This document shows, one piece after another, positions 10,161 to 20,652 of a stretch of 64,000 bases of DNA. Source of the DNA: Polyangiaceae bacterium. GTDB taxonomy: Bacteria; Myxococcota_A; Polyangia; Polyangiales; Polyangiaceae. Position 1 is the stretch's first letter. The number at the start of each line of letters is the position of its first letter. The translations under genes and the position numbers were made by a program. The stretch is from positions 1-64,000 of the forward strand of contig JAICTZ010000017.1 of NCBI GenBank assembly GCA_025936115.1. The letters are read 5' to 3'. A model generated the notes under the pieces. The model ran no database searches and was not told the origin of the DNA. It saw nothing but the letters and a program-made list of their open reading frames with translations.

Positions 10161-10474
10161 GTGAAGCGCAGACAGAAGGCGCAGAAGTCTCGCGCCGTCG
10201 CCTGATCGGGCGCATCGCGAGCGCCAAGATGCAGAAGACCGTCGTGGTCGAGGTCGTGCGCTTCAAGCGCGACAACGTCTACAAGAAGTACGTCAAAGTC
10301 CGTAAGCGCTACAAAGCGCACGACGAGAAGAGCGAGTACAAGGCGGGCGACCGCGTCGAAATCGAAGAGCACCGCCCGCTCTCGCGCGAGAAGCGCTGGA
10401 AGGTCGTACGGCTGATCGAGCGTCCCGCGGCGGAGCTCACGCAGTCGCTTGCACCGGGGGCGGCAGCGTCATGA
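10157..10474 (+). CDS. rpsQ: 30S ribosomal protein S17
   Basis: [70 protein letters not shown]. Confidence 0.95.
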   Translation: MSEAQTEGAEVSRRRLIGRIASAKMQKTVVVEVVRFKRDNVYKKYVKVRKRYKAHDEKSEYKAGDRVEIEEHRPLSREKRWKVVRLIERPAAELTQSLAPGAAAS

Positions 10475-10839
10475 TCCAGATGCAGTCCTTCCTCGACGTC
10501 GCTGACAACAGCGGCGCGAAGCTCGTGCAGTGCATCAAGGTGATCGGCGGCTCGCGTCGTCGTTACGCCGGTCTCGGCGACGTCATCGTCGTCGCGATCA
10601 AAGAGGCGCTGCCCGGCTCCAAGGTGAAGAAGGGCGAAACGGCCAAGGCCGTCGTCGTCCGCACCAAGCGCGAATACCGCCGCAGCGACGGCAGCTACAT
10701 CAAGTTCGACGACAACAGCGCCGTCCTCATCAACCCGCAGCTCGAGCCGGTCGGCACCCGCATCTTTGGGCCCGTCGCGCGCGAGCTCCGCGCCAAGCGC
10801 TTCATGAAGATCATCTCGCTCGCGCCGGAGGTGCTGTGA
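10471..10839 (+). CDS. rplN: 50S ribosomal protein L14
   Basis: [39 protein letters not shown]. Confidence 0.97.
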   Translation: MIQMQSFLDVADNSGAKLVQCIKVIGGSRRRYAGLGDVIVVAIKEALPGSKVKKGETAKAVVVRTKREYRRSDGSYIKFDDNSAVLINPQLEPVGTRIFGPVARELRAKRFMKIISLAPEVL

Positions 10840-11156
10840 TGCAGCGCGTTTCGGTCGGTGACGAGGTGCTCGTCATCAGCGGCAATGAAAAGGGCAAGCG
10901 CGGCAAGGTCACGCGCGTGCTCAAAGAGCGTGGCGCCGTCCTCGTCGAGGGTATCAACCAGGTGAAGCGTCACTTGAAGGCGACGCCCCAGCGCGGTGGC
11001 GGCATCCTCGAGGTAGAGGCGCCGATCGCGCTCTCCAAGGTCATGCCGATCGATCCCACGAGCGGCAAAGGCACGCGCGTGAAGTACGCCGTCAAAGACG
11101 GCAAGAAGGTCCGGCTCGGCAAGGGCGGACAGCAGATCCCGGAGCGAGCGCGATGA
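10839..11156 (+). CDS. rplX: 50S ribosomal protein L24
   Basis: [47 protein letters not shown]. Confidence 0.95.
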   Translation: MQRVSVGDEVLVISGNEKGKRGKVTRVLKERGAVLVEGINQVKRHLKATPQRGGGILEVEAPIALSKVMPIDPTSGKGTRVKYAVKDGKKVRLGKGGQQIPERAR

Positions 11157-11713
11157 GCGAAACCACCGAATACACGCCGCGCATGCGTGCGAAGTATGCG
11201 AAGGAAAGCATACCCGCGCTCATGAAGCGCTTCGGTTACAAGAACCACATGCAGGTGCCGCGCCTGCAGAAGATCGTCGTGAACATGGGTCTCGGCGAAG
11301 CGGTTTCGAACCCGAAGCTCGTGGACGCCGCCGTCCAGGAGCTCACGGCGCTGACCGGGCAGAAGCCGATCGTCACGCGCGCCAAGAAGGCGATCGCGAC
11401 CTTCAAGCTGCGCGAGGGCATGCCCATCGGCGCCATGGTCACCCTGCGCCGCGAGCGCATGTGGGAGTTTTTGGATCGCCTCGTCACGCTCGCGCTGCCG
11501 CGCGTGCGCGACTTCCGCGGAACCAGCAGCAAGGCGTTCGACGGTGCAGGCAACTACACCCTCGGCCTCAAAGAGCAGATCGTTTTCCCCGAGATCGACT
11601 TCGACAAGGTCGAGAAGATCAAGGGCATGAACATCACCTTCGTCACCACCGCCGAGACCGACGAGGAAGCCAAAGAGCTTCTCGGGAACCTCGGTATGCC
11701 GTTCAGGAGCTGA
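11153..11713 (+). CDS. rplE: 50S ribosomal protein L5
   Basis: [34 protein letters not shown]... Confidence 0.97.
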   Translation: MSETTEYTPRMRAKYAKESIPALMKRFGYKNHMQVPRLQKIVVNMGLGEAVSNPKLVDAAVQELTALTGQKPIVTRAKKAIATFKLREGMPIGAMVTLRRERMWEFLDRLVTLALPRVRDFRGTSSKAFDGAGNYTLGLKEQIVFPEIDFDKVEKIKGMNITFVTTAETDEEAKELLGNLGMPFRS

Positions 11714-11716
11714 TGC

Positions 11717-11902
11717 ATGGCGCGAGCCAGTCAATGGGCCAAGTTGAATCGACCGCCGAAGTTCTCGACGCGGGTTCACAACCGCTGCAAGGTCTGCGGC
11801 CGTCCACGCGCCTTTTACCGCGACTTCGGGCTGTGCCGGCTGTGCCTGCGTTTGCTCGCCCTGCGTGGCGAGCTTCCGGGCGTGACCAAGGCGAGCTGGT
11901 GA
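11717..11902 (+). CDS. rpsN: 30S ribosomal protein S14, zinc-binding short type
   Basis: 61 aa with [22 protein letters not shown] zinc knuckle. Confidence 0.95.
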   Translation: MARASQWAKLNRPPKFSTRVHNRCKVCGRPRAFYRDFGLCRLCLRLLALRGELPGVTKASW

Positions 11903-11906
11903 GATC

Positions 11907-12308
11907 ATGACGAGCGATCCCATCTCGGACATGCTGGCGCGTATCAGGAACGCGGCGCTAGCGCGCCACGAACTGACGCGGCTGCCGGCCTCGAACCTCA
12001 AGCATCAGGTCGCCTCGCTCTTGAAGAACGAGGGCTACGTCGCCGACGTGCGCGAGGAGGAGTGGGGCCCGGAAAAGCACCGCACCCTCACCATCGTGCT
12101 CAAGTACAACGACGAGCGCGAGTGCGCCTTCCGGGGCATTCGCCGCGTCTCGCGGCCCGGTCGTCGCGTGTACGTGCGGCACGACCAGATCCCGCGCGTG
12201 CTCTCGGGCCTCGGCGTCTCGATCCTGAGCACGTCGCACGGCCTCATGACGGACAAGGAAGCGCGCCGCCGCAAGGTGGGCGGCGAGCTCCTGTGCGAGG
12301 TGTGGTGA
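11907..12308 (+). CDS. rpsH: 30S ribosomal protein S8
   Basis: [22 protein letters not shown]...[26 protein letters not shown]. Confidence 0.97.
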   Translation: MTSDPISDMLARIRNAALARHELTRLPASNLKHQVASLLKNEGYVADVREEEWGPEKHRTLTIVLKYNDERECAFRGIRRVSRPGRRVYVRHDQIPRVLSGLGVSILSTSHGLMTDKEARRRKVGGELLCEVW

Positions 12309-12895
12309 TGGAAGCGCAGACGGAACCGAAGCGTCTCTCACGCGTCGGCAAGCGCGCCGTGCCGGTGCCGAAGGGCGTCACGCTCACGATCACGGGGCAG
12401 ACCGTGAGTGCGCAGGGCCCGAAGGGCAAGCTCGCGCTCGATCTGCCGGCCAACGTGACGGCCAAGAAGGACGGCGAGGCCGTCACGATCACGAGCTCGG
12501 CGGAGGGCCGCGACGGCGCTCGCCTGCAGGGTCTCGGCCGCGCGCTCGTCGCCAGCATGATCAAGGGCGCAAGCACGGGCTACGAGACGATCCTCGAGCT
12601 CGTCGGCACCGGTTACCGCGCCGAGGTCAAAGGCAAGACCGTGACGCTCCAGCTCGGCTACTCGCACCCGTGCGTGATCGAGCTGCCGGCTGCAATCGCG
12701 GGCGTCGTTCCGCCCGACTCGAAGGGCACGCAGCTCGTGCTCACCTCGGCCGACAAGGGCCTGCTTGGGCAGTATGCCGCGACGATTCGCGATTTGCGTC
12801 CGCCAGAGCCGTACGGCGGCAAAGGCGTCCGCTACCGCGGCGAGAACATCCGGCGCAAGGCGGGCAAAGCCGCCAAGGCCAAGGGGTCGAAGTAA
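12308..12895 (+). CDS. rplF: 50S ribosomal protein L6
   Basis: [31 protein letters not shown]...[23 protein letters not shown]. Confidence 0.96.
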   Translation: MEAQTEPKRLSRVGKRAVPVPKGVTLTITGQTVSAQGPKGKLALDLPANVTAKKDGEAVTITSSAEGRDGARLQGLGRALVASMIKGASTGYETILELVGTGYRAEVKGKTVTLQLGYSHPCVIELPAAIAGVVPPDSKGTQLVLTSADKGLLGQYAATIRDLRPPEPYGGKGVRYRGENIRRKAGKAAKAKGSK

Positions 12896-12897
12896 TC

Positions 12898-13257
12898 ATG
12901 GCGACCGATCTCATCGGCAGGGAGCGCCGCAAGCTCCGCATTCGACGGAAAATCTCCGGCAAGACCGAGCGCCCGCGGCTCAGCATCTTCCGCAGCGGCC
13001 GGCACGTTTACGCGCAGGTCGTCAACGACATCGACGGCAAGACGCTGGCCGCCGCCTCGACGCTCTCACGCGACCTCAAGGGCTCGCTCGAGAACGACAA
13101 CAAGACGGACGCAGCCAAGAAGGTCGGCGCCCTGATCGCCAAGATCTGCCTCGAGCGCAAGATCGACAAGGTCGTCTTCGACCGCAACGGCTACCTCTAT
13201 CATGGCCGAGTGAAGGCCCTCGCCGACGCCGCCAGAGAGGCAGGGTTGAAGTTCTAG
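12898..13257 (+). CDS. rplR: 50S ribosomal protein L18
   Basis: [37 protein letters not shown]...[24 protein letters not shown]. Confidence 0.96.
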   Translation: MATDLIGRERRKLRIRRKISGKTERPRLSIFRSGRHVYAQVVNDIDGKTLAAASTLSRDLKGSLENDNKTDAAKKVGALIAKICLERKIDKVVFDRNGYLYHGRVKALADAAREAGLKF

Positions 13258-13266
13258 GGAGAACGG

Positions 13267-13285
13267 CTGGCCGCAGGCCAGCCCG
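13267..13285 (+). other. Stem-loop in rplR-rpsE gap
   Basis: GGCTGGCC-GCA-GGCCAGCC perfect 8-bp stem, followed by GGACC-TGTT-GGTCC. Confidence 0.55.
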
Positions 13286-13358
13286 GAAGGACCTGTTGGT
13301 CCCCATCCCGCATTCAACCTGCCCGTAACCGACCAAGTTCCTACGAGAGACTAGAACC

Positions 13359-13943
13359 ATGGCTTTCGACAACATCGACGAAGAGAAGCTCAAAGAGCGG
13401 GTGATTCACATCAACCGCGTCGCCAAGGTCGTGAAGGGCGGACGCCGGTTCAGCTTTTCCGCGCTCGTCGTCGTCGGCGACGAAGCGGGTCACGTCGGCG
13501 TCGGCCTCGGCAAAGCGAACGAGGTGCCCGAGGCGATTCGCAAGGGCAACGATCAGGCGCGCAAGAACATGTTCAAGGTGCCGATGATCGGCTCCACGGT
13601 GCCGCACGACGTGACGGGCCACTTCGGCTCGGGCGAAGTGCTGCTCCGCCCCGCCGGCCCCGGTACGGGCGTCATCGCGGGCGGCGCCGTGCGCGCCGTC
13701 GTCGAATCGGCCGGCATCCACGACGTGCTCTCGAAGTGCCTCGGGTCGTCGAACAAGTACAACGTCGTGCACGCGACCGTGAACGCTCTGCGCCGCCTGC
13801 GCTCCCCGGAGAACGTGGCCGGCGCGCGCGGTCGCCCGATCGAGGAAGTCGCCGGCGACTACCCCGTGGCAGCGGCGTCTTCACGCGCGGGTACGCCTGC
13901 TTCGATCGTTTCCGGCACGCACGCCGGCGGGAGCGGCACGTGA
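13359..13943 (+). CDS. rpsE: 30S ribosomal protein S5
   Basis: [53 protein letters not shown]. Confidence 0.97.
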   Translation: MAFDNIDEEKLKERVIHINRVAKVVKGGRRFSFSALVVVGDEAGHVGVGLGKANEVPEAIRKGNDQARKNMFKVPMIGSTVPHDVTGHFGSGEVLLRPAGPGTGVIAGGAVRAVVESAGIHDVLSKCLGSSNKYNVVHATVNALRRLRSPENVAGARGRPIEEVAGDYPVAAASSRAGTPASIVSGTHAGGSGT

Positions 13944-14134
13944 AATCGGCAGCCAAGCTCGCGGTGCGGCAGCGCGTCAGCGTCATCGGCCGCCCTCATC
14001 CGCAGCGGCGCGTGATCGACGGCCTCGGCCTGCGCGGCCCCGGCTCGTCCGTCATCGTCGAAAACACTCCCTCGTTCCGAGGCATGATCAAGAAGGTCTT
14101 GCACCTCGTGACGGTCGAAGAGGTGAAGTCGTGA
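13940..14134 (+). CDS. rpmD: 50S ribosomal protein L30
   Basis: GTG start; [54 protein letters not shown]. Confidence 0.9.
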   Translation: MKSAAKLAVRQRVSVIGRPHPQRRVIDGLGLRGPGSSVIVENTPSFRGMIKKVLHLVTVEEVKS

Positions 14135-14637
14135 GCGAAGTTCTCTCCCGCCTCGCGCCGCCCGACGGCGCCCGGCAGCTCGAAAAGCGCGTCGGCCGCG
14201 GTATCGGCAGCGGACTCGGCAAGACGTGCGGCCGCGGCTCCAAGGGCCAGAAGGCCCGCCAGCCCGGCAACATCAACAAGCTCCACTTCCAGGGCGGCCA
14301 GACCCCGATTCAGCGCCGCTTGCCGAAGCGCGGCTTCAACGTGCCCTTCCCCGTGAACACCGTCACGGTCAACGTCGGCGATCTCGCGCGCTTCAAGGCC
14401 GGCGACGCCGTCGACGAGCAGGCGCTCCGCACGGCGCGCCTGGTTCAGGGTCGCAGGGTGCGCATCAAGGTGCTCGGCGAAGGCGAGCTCGGCAATAAGC
14501 TCACCGTTTCGGCCCACGCATTTTCCGCGAGCGCCAAGGAAAAGATCGAGAAAGCCGGCGGCACCGTCGTCGTGCTTCCGCCGTGGCACGGCGGCGAAGC
14601 TTCCGAAGGCGAAGCGTCCGCAGAAGCAAAGGCCTGA
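14131..14637 (+). CDS. rplO: 50S ribosomal protein L15
   Basis: GRGIGSGLGKTCGRGSKGQKARQPG...FQGGQTPIQRRLPKRGF. Confidence 0.96.
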   Translation: MSEVLSRLAPPDGARQLEKRVGRGIGSGLGKTCGRGSKGQKARQPGNINKLHFQGGQTPIQRRLPKRGFNVPFPVNTVTVNVGDLARFKAGDAVDEQALRTARLVQGRRVRIKVLGEGELGNKLTVSAHAFSASAKEKIEKAGGTVVVLPPWHGGEASEGEASAEAKA

Positions 14638-14705
14638 TTTAGATTGGGTTTGAGTTTCGGAGAGAAGATTTTGATCGCAGAAGCCTTCGCGTCCCTGGCT
14701 CGCTT

Positions 14706-14787
14706 CGAGCCACGCTGCACCGGTCTCGCCGGTCGTTGCGTTGGGGCGTGCTCGCTCGCGACGATCGTGATCTGTTCTAACCAAGAC
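14706..14787 (-). repeat. Diverged intergenic repeat copy 2, inverted (rplO-secY gap)
   Basis: Reverse complement GTCTTGGTTAGAACAGATCACGATCGTCGCGAGCG-N19-ACCGGCGAGACCGGTGCAGCGTGGCTCG. Confidence 0.7.
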
Positions 14788-14801
14788 TTCGAGGTCTAAG
14801 C

Positions 14802-16130
14802 GTGCCCGTCGTCGAAGGTTTTTCAAATATCGGGAAGGTTCCCGAGCTTCGCCGGCGCATCGGCTTCACGCTCATCATCGTCGCGATTTATCGCATCGGC
14901 ATCTTCATCACGACGCCGGGCGTCGATCGCGCCGTGATGCGCAACGTCGTCAAGGGGCAGCAGGGCCTCTTGAGCCTGTTCAACCTGTTCTCGGGCGGCG
15001 CGCTCTCGAATCTGTCGATCTTCGCGCTCGGCATCATGCCCTACGTGTCGTCGAGCATCATCTTCCAGCTGCTCGGCCTCGTGAGCAAGCAGGTCGAGGA
15101 GATGCGGCGTGAGGGCGAGAGCGGTCGCCGGAAGATCGAGCAGTGGACGCGCTACGGCGCGATCCTGCTCAGCATTTTCCAGTCGTTCGGCGTGGCGATG
15201 ATGCTCGAGGGCATGAACAACTCGGACCTCGGCGGCGGCCGCTTCGGCGACGTGGTCGGAAATCCGGGCTGGGGCTTTCGGCTGATGACGATCATCACGC
15301 TCACGACCGGCTCGGGCCTGCTCATGTGGCTCGGCGAGCAGGCGACCGAGAGCGGTATCGGCAACGGCGTCTCGATGATCATCTTCGCTGGTATCGTGAG
15401 CGGCATCCCCGCCGGTGTCGCGAATTACTGGCAAGGCCACTCGGGCGACATTCAGCCGCTGACTATCGCGCTGCTCCTCGGCGTGCTCGTGATCAGCATC
15501 GCGCTCGTCGTCTTTTTCGAGCGCGCGCAGCGACAGATCCCGATTCAGTACTCGCGCCGTCAGGTCGGACGCCACGTGTACGGCGGGCAGCAGGCGCACC
15601 TGCCGCTCAAGGTGAACATGGCGAGCATGATCCCGCCGATCTTCGCCTCGAGCGTGCTGCTCTTCCCCGCGACGCTCGCGAACTTCAACATCCCCGGCAT
15701 GTCGACGTTCAGCGCGCATTTGAATCGCGGCGATTGGATGTTCAACACGCTCTTCGGGGCGCTGATCGTGTTCTTCACCTTCTTCTATACGGCCGTCACC
15801 GTGCAGCCGGTCGACATCGCCGAGAACCTGAAGAAGCAGCAGGCGAACATCCCGGGCATCCGTCCCGGTAAGCAGACGGCCGAGTATCTCGACCGGGTGC
15901 TCACGCGGCTCACGGTGGCGGGCGCGGTGTACATCGCCGTGATCTGCATCGTGCCGTCGGTGATCGCGTCCTCGTTCCGGATTCCGTTCCAATTCGGCGG
16001 CACGAGCCTCATGATCGTCGTCGGGGTCGCGCTCGAGACGGTCACGCAGATCGAAGCTCATCTCATCACGCGCAGCTATGAAGGCCTCACCGGTCCGCGC
16101 ATGACGCGCCTGAGCGGCAGGAGGTCCTGA
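14802..16130 (+). CDS. secY: Preprotein translocase subunit SecY
   Basis: 442 aa multi-TM; RRIGFTLIIVAIYRIGIFITTPGVD; ALGIMPYVSSSIIFQLL. Confidence 0.97.
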   Translation: MPVVEGFSNIGKVPELRRRIGFTLIIVAIYRIGIFITTPGVDRAVMRNVVKGQQGLLSLFNLFSGGALSNLSIFALGIMPYVSSSIIFQLLGLVSKQVEEMRREGESGRRKIEQWTRYGAILLSIFQSFGVAMMLEGMNNSDLGGGRFGDVVGNPGWGFRLMTIITLTTGSGLLMWLGEQATESGIGNGVSMIIFAGIVSGIPAGVANYWQGHSGDIQPLTIALLLGVLVISIALVVFFERAQRQIPIQYSRRQVGRHVYGGQQAHLPLKVNMASMIPPIFASSVLLFPATLANFNIPGMSTFSAHLNRGDWMFNTLFGALIVFFTFFYTAVTVQPVDIAENLKKQQANIPGIRPGKQTAEYLDRVLTRLTVAGAVYIAVICIVPSVIASSFRIPFQFGGTSLMIVVGVALETVTQIEAHLITRSYEGLTGPRMTRLSGRRS

Positions 16131-16759
16131 TGAGGCTCGTCCTGTTGGGGCCGCCCGGAAGCGGCAAGGGTACCCAGGCGAACGCCATCGTCGCTCGCTT
16201 GCAGGCGCCCAAGATTTCGACGGGCGACATGCTCCGCGCCGCGCTCGCGGCCGGCACGCCGCTCGGGCTCGAAGCCAGGGGCTACATGGACGCTGGAAAG
16301 CTCGTCCCCGACTCGGTCGTGATCGGCCTGGTCGAGGAGCGGCTCAAAGAGCCCGACGCCAAAAACGGCTTTATTCTCGATGGTTTCCCGCGCACGACCG
16401 CGCAAGCCGACGCGCTTGGCGCGCTGCTCGCGCGCCTGGGCAAGCCACTCGAAAAGGTGGTCCAGCTCGACGTTCCGTCCGAGCTCATCGTCGAGCGCAC
16501 GACGCTCCGGCGCACGGACAAACGGACTGGACAGATCTACCACCTCAAGTATAGTCCCCCGCCCCCGGACGCCGAGCTCGAACACAGGGCCGACGATCGG
16601 GAGGAAACGGTGAAGCAGCGTCTCGCGCAGTACGAGGCGATGACGGCCGCGCTTCTCCCTTACTACCAGCGACTCGGCCTGTTGATGCGAGTTGACGGCG
16701 TCGGGGAACCGGCAGAGGTAACCGCCCGCGTGCTCGGTGCGCTCGGGCTCGCGGCATAA
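16130..16759 (+). CDS. adk: Adenylate kinase
   Basis: MRLVLLGPPGSGKGTQANAIVARLQAPKISTGDMLRAAL...ILDGFPRTTAQADAL. Confidence 0.96.
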   Translation: MRLVLLGPPGSGKGTQANAIVARLQAPKISTGDMLRAALAAGTPLGLEARGYMDAGKLVPDSVVIGLVEERLKEPDAKNGFILDGFPRTTAQADALGALLARLGKPLEKVVQLDVPSELIVERTTLRRTDKRTGQIYHLKYSPPPPDAELEHRADDREETVKQRLAQYEAMTAALLPYYQRLGLLMRVDGVGEPAEVTARVLGALGLAA

Positions 16760-16976
16760 GACGGAGGCAGACACGACGGAAACAGGGATCGGAACGATCG
16801 AAGAAGTGCTCCCGAGCTCGCTCTACCGAGTGCGGCTCGCAGACGGAACCGAAGTTTTGGCCGCGATGGCACCCCGGGCGCGACACGCCGTGGTGAGACT
16901 CATCAAAGGCCACAAGGTGAAGGTGGAACGCTCTTCGAGAGACCCGGGCCGAGCCCACATCGTCGAGAAGCTCTGA
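16737..16976 (+). CDS. infA: Translation initiation factor IF-1 (start uncertain; see findings)
   Basis: IGTIEEVLPSSLYRVRLADGTEVLAAMAPRARHAVVRLIKGHKVKVERSSRDPGRAHIVEKL, S1/IF-1-like, between adk and rpmJ. Confidence 0.8.
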   Translation: MRSGSRHKTEADTTETGIGTIEEVLPSSLYRVRLADGTEVLAAMAPRARHAVVRLIKGHKVKVERSSRDPGRAHIVEKL

Positions 16977-16992
16977 CTGCAACGAGATGACT

Positions 16993-17080
16993 GTCTTGGA
17001 AGAACGGATCACGATCGGCGCGAGCGGGAACTCGCCACGGAACCAACCGGCGCAGCCGGCGGCGGGCCGTGCCAGCTCGA
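16993..17080 (+). repeat. Diverged intergenic repeat copy 3 (infA-rpmJ gap)
   Basis: GTCTTGGAAGAACGGATCACGATCGGCGCGAGCG-N19-ACCGGCGCAGCCGGCGG. Confidence 0.65.
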
Positions 17081-17186
17081 CGTGGTCGCCAAGCGTGAGC
17101 AAGCAACTCCGAAAGTCGCTTTGCGCACGCGCGGTGGTCTCGACCTACGAAGCGGTCGCAGCCGAGGCAGGACAAGGAAAAGTCCA

Positions 17187-17300
17187 ATGAAAGTACGACC
17201 GAGCGTCAAGAAGATTTGCGACAAGTGCAAGGTGGTGCGCCGCCGCGGCGTGCTCCGCGTGATTTGTACGAACCCGCGCCACAAGCAGAGGCAAGGCTAA
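17187..17300 (+). CDS. rpmJ: 50S ribosomal protein L36
   Basis: [37 protein letters not shown]. Confidence 0.97.
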   Translation: MKVRPSVKKICDKCKVVRRRGVLRVICTNPRHKQRQG

Positions 17301-17306
17301 GACCCC

Positions 17307-17675
17307 ATGGCTCGTATCTCAGGTGTCGATCTCCCGCGCCGCAAGGCCATCGCGTACGCTTTGCCGTACATCTACGGCATCGGCCTCGCGACCTCGCAGA
17401 AGCTCTGCGCGCTCGCCAAGATCCCCGAGACCAAGAAGGTCGAGGAGCTCACGGAAGCCGACGTGAAGGCCATCCGCGACGCGATCGACAGCACCGTCAA
17501 GGTCGAAGGCGACGCGCGCCGTGAAGTGCAGGCGAGCATCAAGCGCCTGATGGATCTCGGCTGCTACCGCGGCCTCCGACACCGCAAGGGCTTGCCCGTC
17601 CGTGGCCAGCGCACTCGCACCAACGCCCGCACCCGCAAGGGACCGCGCAAGAACCTCGCCCGCCGTAGCGGGTAA
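17307..17675 (+). CDS. rpsM: 30S ribosomal protein S13
   Basis: [34 protein letters not shown]...[22 protein letters not shown]. Confidence 0.97.
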   Translation: MARISGVDLPRRKAIAYALPYIYGIGLATSQKLCALAKIPETKKVEELTEADVKAIRDAIDSTVKVEGDARREVQASIKRLMDLGCYRGLRHRKGLPVRGQRTRTNARTRKGPRKNLARRSG

Positions 17676-17693
17676 CCCGAACGGGAATTTAGA

Positions 17694-18119
17694 ATGGCCA
17701 CTGCCAAAGCCGCAACGCCCAGCACCGCGCCCTCCGCCAAGGGCGGCCCGAAGAAGAAGGTCGTTCGCAAGAACATCTACGCGGGCATCGTCCACATCCA
17801 GTCGACGTTCAACAACACGATCGTGACGATCACGGATCTGACCGGCAGCACGCTCTCTTGGGCGAGCGCCGGTTCGCGCGGTTTCAAGGGCTCGCGCAAG
17901 AGCACGCCGTTCGCGGCGCAGCTCGCGGCCGAAGAAGCCGCGCGCCGCGCGATGGAGCACGGCGTCCGCTCGGTCGCGGTGTTCGTCAAAGGCCCCGGCG
18001 CCGGTCGCGAAAGCGCCCTGCGTGCTCTCCAGCAAGCGGGCTTCCGCGTGACGCTGATCCGCGACGTTACGCCCATTCCCCACAACGGCTGCCGTCCGCC
18101 CAAGCGACGCCGCGTCTGA
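17694..18119 (+). CDS. rpsK: 30S ribosomal protein S11
   Basis: [50 protein letters not shown]...[18 protein letters not shown]. Confidence 0.97.
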   Translation: MATAKAATPSTAPSAKGGPKKKVVRKNIYAGIVHIQSTFNNTIVTITDLTGSTLSWASAGSRGFKGSRKSTPFAAQLAAEEAARRAMEHGVRSVAVFVKGPGAGRESALRALQQAGFRVTLIRDVTPIPHNGCRPPKRRRV

Positions 18120-18130
18120 GGAACTGAATC

Positions 18131-18760
18131 ATGGCTCGCTATCTCGGTCCAGTTTGCAAGGTCTGCCGTCGTGAAGGCGGCAAGCTCTATCTCAAAGGTG
18201 CTCGCTGCTTCACGGAGAAGTGCAGCGTGAGCCGCCGCCCGTACCCGCCCGGCCAGCACGGCCAGGCGCGTATCAAGCTCAGCGAGTACGGCCTCCGCCT
18301 GCGCGAAAAGCAGAAGATGCGCCGCATCTACGGCCTGCTCGAGGTTCAGTTCGCCCGCTACTACACGGAGGCGACGAGCCTGCCGGGTCGTACCGGTGAA
18401 GAGATGCTCGGCGTGATCGAGCGCCGGCTCGACAACGTCGTGCACCGCATGGGTTTTGCGGCGAGCCGCGCGCAGGGTCGCCAGCTCGTGCGTCACAACC
18501 ACGTGCTCGTGAACGGTAAGCGCGTGAACATTCCGAGCTTCCGCGTCAAGCCGAACGACACCATCGCCATCGCCGAGAAGAGCAAGAAGATCGGCTTCAT
18601 CGGCGCGGCGCTCGCGCAGGCCGAAACGCGCCCGCGCGGCAGCTGGCTCGAGGTCGACAAGGACGCGCTCTCGGGCGTGTTCCGCTCGATGCCGGTCCGC
18701 GACGAAATGAACGAGCCCAGCGTGCGCGAGCAGCTGGTCGTCGAATATTACTCTCGCTAA
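18131..18760 (+). CDS. rpsD: 30S ribosomal protein S4
   Basis: MARYLGPVCKVCRREGGKLYLKGARCFTEKCSVSRRPYPPGQHGQ. Confidence 0.97.
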   Translation: MARYLGPVCKVCRREGGKLYLKGARCFTEKCSVSRRPYPPGQHGQARIKLSEYGLRLREKQKMRRIYGLLEVQFARYYTEATSLPGRTGEEMLGVIERRLDNVVHRMGFAASRAQGRQLVRHNHVLVNGKRVNIPSFRVKPNDTIAIAEKSKKIGFIGAALAQAETRPRGSWLEVDKDALSGVFRSMPVRDEMNEPSVREQLVVEYYSR

Positions 18761-18883
18761 CCAGACCTTTCGTAACTTTGCTTTAGCTCTGCGGGCAGGC
18801 CGCGGGTTCCGAATGAGGAGTGGGTTCCTCACCGGACTGTGACGGCCGCGCAAACGTCCGAACCCTGAAGGAGAACCGAACGC

Positions 18884-19912
18884 ATGATTACTCCCATGAT
18901 GAGCCGCAACTGGCGTGATCTCATTCGGCCGAAGGCGATTCAGCTCGATCCCGAGTCGAACAGCCAGACGTACGGCAAGTTCACCTGCGAGCCGCTCGAG
19001 CGCGGCTTCGGCATCACCGTCGGCAACTCGCTCCGCCGCGTGCTGCTCGCGTCCCTTCAGGGCGCCGCCATCACCGCCGTCCGCATGGAAGGCGCGCTCC
19101 ACGAGTTCACGACCATCCCCGACGTCGTCGAGGACGTGACCGACATCATCCTGAATTTGAAGCAGGTGGTGATCAAGACGGAGACGCCCAAGTCCTACAC
19201 GCTGAGGCTCGAGAAAGAGGGCCCCGGCCCCGTGCTCGCGAGCGACATCAAGACGGTCGAGGGTCTCACGATCCTGAACCCGAACCTTCAGGTCGCGACG
19301 CTCGACAAGAAGGGCCCCCTCGTCATGGAGCTCTCCGTCGGCGTAGGCCGCGGTTACGTGCCGGCCGAGCGCAACAAGACGCCGACCATGCCGATCGGCA
19401 CGATCCCGATCGACGCGCTCTTCTCGCCGATCCGCAAGGTGAACTACGCCGTGCAGAACGCGCGCGTCGGCCAGGTCACCGACTACGACAAGCTCGTGCT
19501 CGAGGTGTGGACCAACGGCGCCGTGCGTCCGGTCGACGCCGTGGCGTTCGCCGCCAAGATCCTCAAAGAGCAGCTCAGCATCTGGATCAACTTCGAAGAG
19601 AGCGAAGAGACCGCGTACCAGCAGACGGGTCAAGACGACCAGCCGCTCAACGAGAACCTCTTCCGCTCGGTCGACGAGCTCGAGCTCTCGGTGCGTTCGG
19701 CCAATTGCCTGCAGAACGCGAACATCACGCTCATCGGCGAGCTCGTGCAGAAGAGCGAGCAGGACATGCTGAAGACCAAGAACTTCGGCCGCAAGTCGCT
19801 GAAGGAAATCAAAGAGATCCTCGGCACGATGGGACTCGGGCTCGGCATGAAGTTCGACAACTGGCCGGGCATGCTCGAGCGTTGGAAGCAGCAGCAGCAA
19901 GCGCAGGGATGA
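18884..19912 (+). CDS. rpoA: RNA polymerase alpha subunit
   Basis: 342 aa; [31 protein letters not shown]-terminal alpha[29 protein letters not shown]. Confidence 0.98.
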   Translation: MITPMMSRNWRDLIRPKAIQLDPESNSQTYGKFTCEPLERGFGITVGNSLRRVLLASLQGAAITAVRMEGALHEFTTIPDVVEDVTDIILNLKQVVIKTETPKSYTLRLEKEGPGPVLASDIKTVEGLTILNPNLQVATLDKKGPLVMELSVGVGRGYVPAERNKTPTMPIGTIPIDALFSPIRKVNYAVQNARVGQVTDYDKLVLEVWTNGAVRPVDAVAFAAKILKEQLSIWINFEESEETAYQQTGQDDQPLNENLFRSVDELELSVRSANCLQNANITLIGELVQKSEQDMLKTKNFGRKSLKEIKEILGTMGLGLGMKFDNWPGMLERWKQQQQAQG

Positions 19913-19915
19913 GCG

Positions 19916-20542
19916 ATGAGACACCGTAAAGCGGGTCGGCAATTCGGCCGCAACACGAGCCACCGGCGCGCGATGCTTCGCGCGCTCACGGCGAACCTCG
20001 TCGCGCACGAGCGCATCGAGACCACCGACGCCAAGGCCAAGGAGCTCCGGCGCGTCGCCGAGCGACTGATCACGCGGGCGATTCGCCTGGGCCCCGTGGC
20101 GTACACGCCTCAGAAGGACCTCGGCGTCGCCGACCAGGCGCGTCGCCATGCGGCTCAGCTCCGCATGGGGCGCTTTCTCCGCCGCTTCGGCACCGTCAGC
20201 AAGGACGGTGAAGAACGTCGTGTCGACTTGATCGAGAAGGTGTTTCTCGATCTGGCGCGGCGCTTCCGCGATCGGCCCGGTGGATACACACGCATCGTGA
20301 AGCTCGGTCGTCGCCGCGGCGACAACGCGCCGATGTCGCTCGTCGAGTTCGTCGAGCTCGGTGCGAGCGCGGGCGCGGCAGACGACGGTGGCGAGAAGAA
20401 GTCGAAGAAGTCGGCCAAGGCTTCCGCCGAGGGCGAGAAGGCCGAGACGAGCGGTAAGGCCGAAAAGAGCGAGAAAGCGGAAGGCGACAAGCCGGCCGCC
20501 AAGCGCGCGAAGAAGACGGCCAAGGCCGAGTCGGAAGAGTAA
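19916..20542 (+). CDS. rplQ: 50S ribosomal protein L17 with Lys/Ala/Glu-rich C-terminal extension
   Basis: [45 protein letters not shown]... Confidence 0.97.
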   Translation: MRHRKAGRQFGRNTSHRRAMLRALTANLVAHERIETTDAKAKELRRVAERLITRAIRLGPVAYTPQKDLGVADQARRHAAQLRMGRFLRRFGTVSKDGEERRVDLIEKVFLDLARRFRDRPGGYTRIVKLGRRRGDNAPMSLVEFVELGASAGAADDGGEKKSKKSAKASAEGEKAETSGKAEKSEKAEGDKPAAKRAKKTAKAESEE

Positions 20543-20555
20543 AGCGGGAGACGCG

Positions 20556-20586
20556 GACGCACGGTGGCGGAAACGCGCCGTGCGTC
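20556..20586 (+). terminator. Stem-loop between convergent rplQ and cheR
   Basis: GACGCACGG/CCGTGCGTC perfect 9-bp stem; no clear T-tract. Confidence 0.5.
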
Positions 20587-20652
20587 GCCGTTGCCCCGTG
20601 CGTCGCCGTACGCGTTGCGGTTACGCCACGCGCGGTGTGTGTCGTCGCGCCG

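Noticed and set aside
14823-16061. 412-aa minus-strand ORF opposite secY
   Set aside because: Antisense to a clear SecY; no family signal.
17777-20149. Long minus-strand ORF (790 aa) antisense to rpsK-rpsD-rpoA-rplQ
   Set aside because: High-GC shadow ORF. The opposite strand encodes unambiguous ribosomal/RNAP proteins, and its translation has no recognisable motifs.
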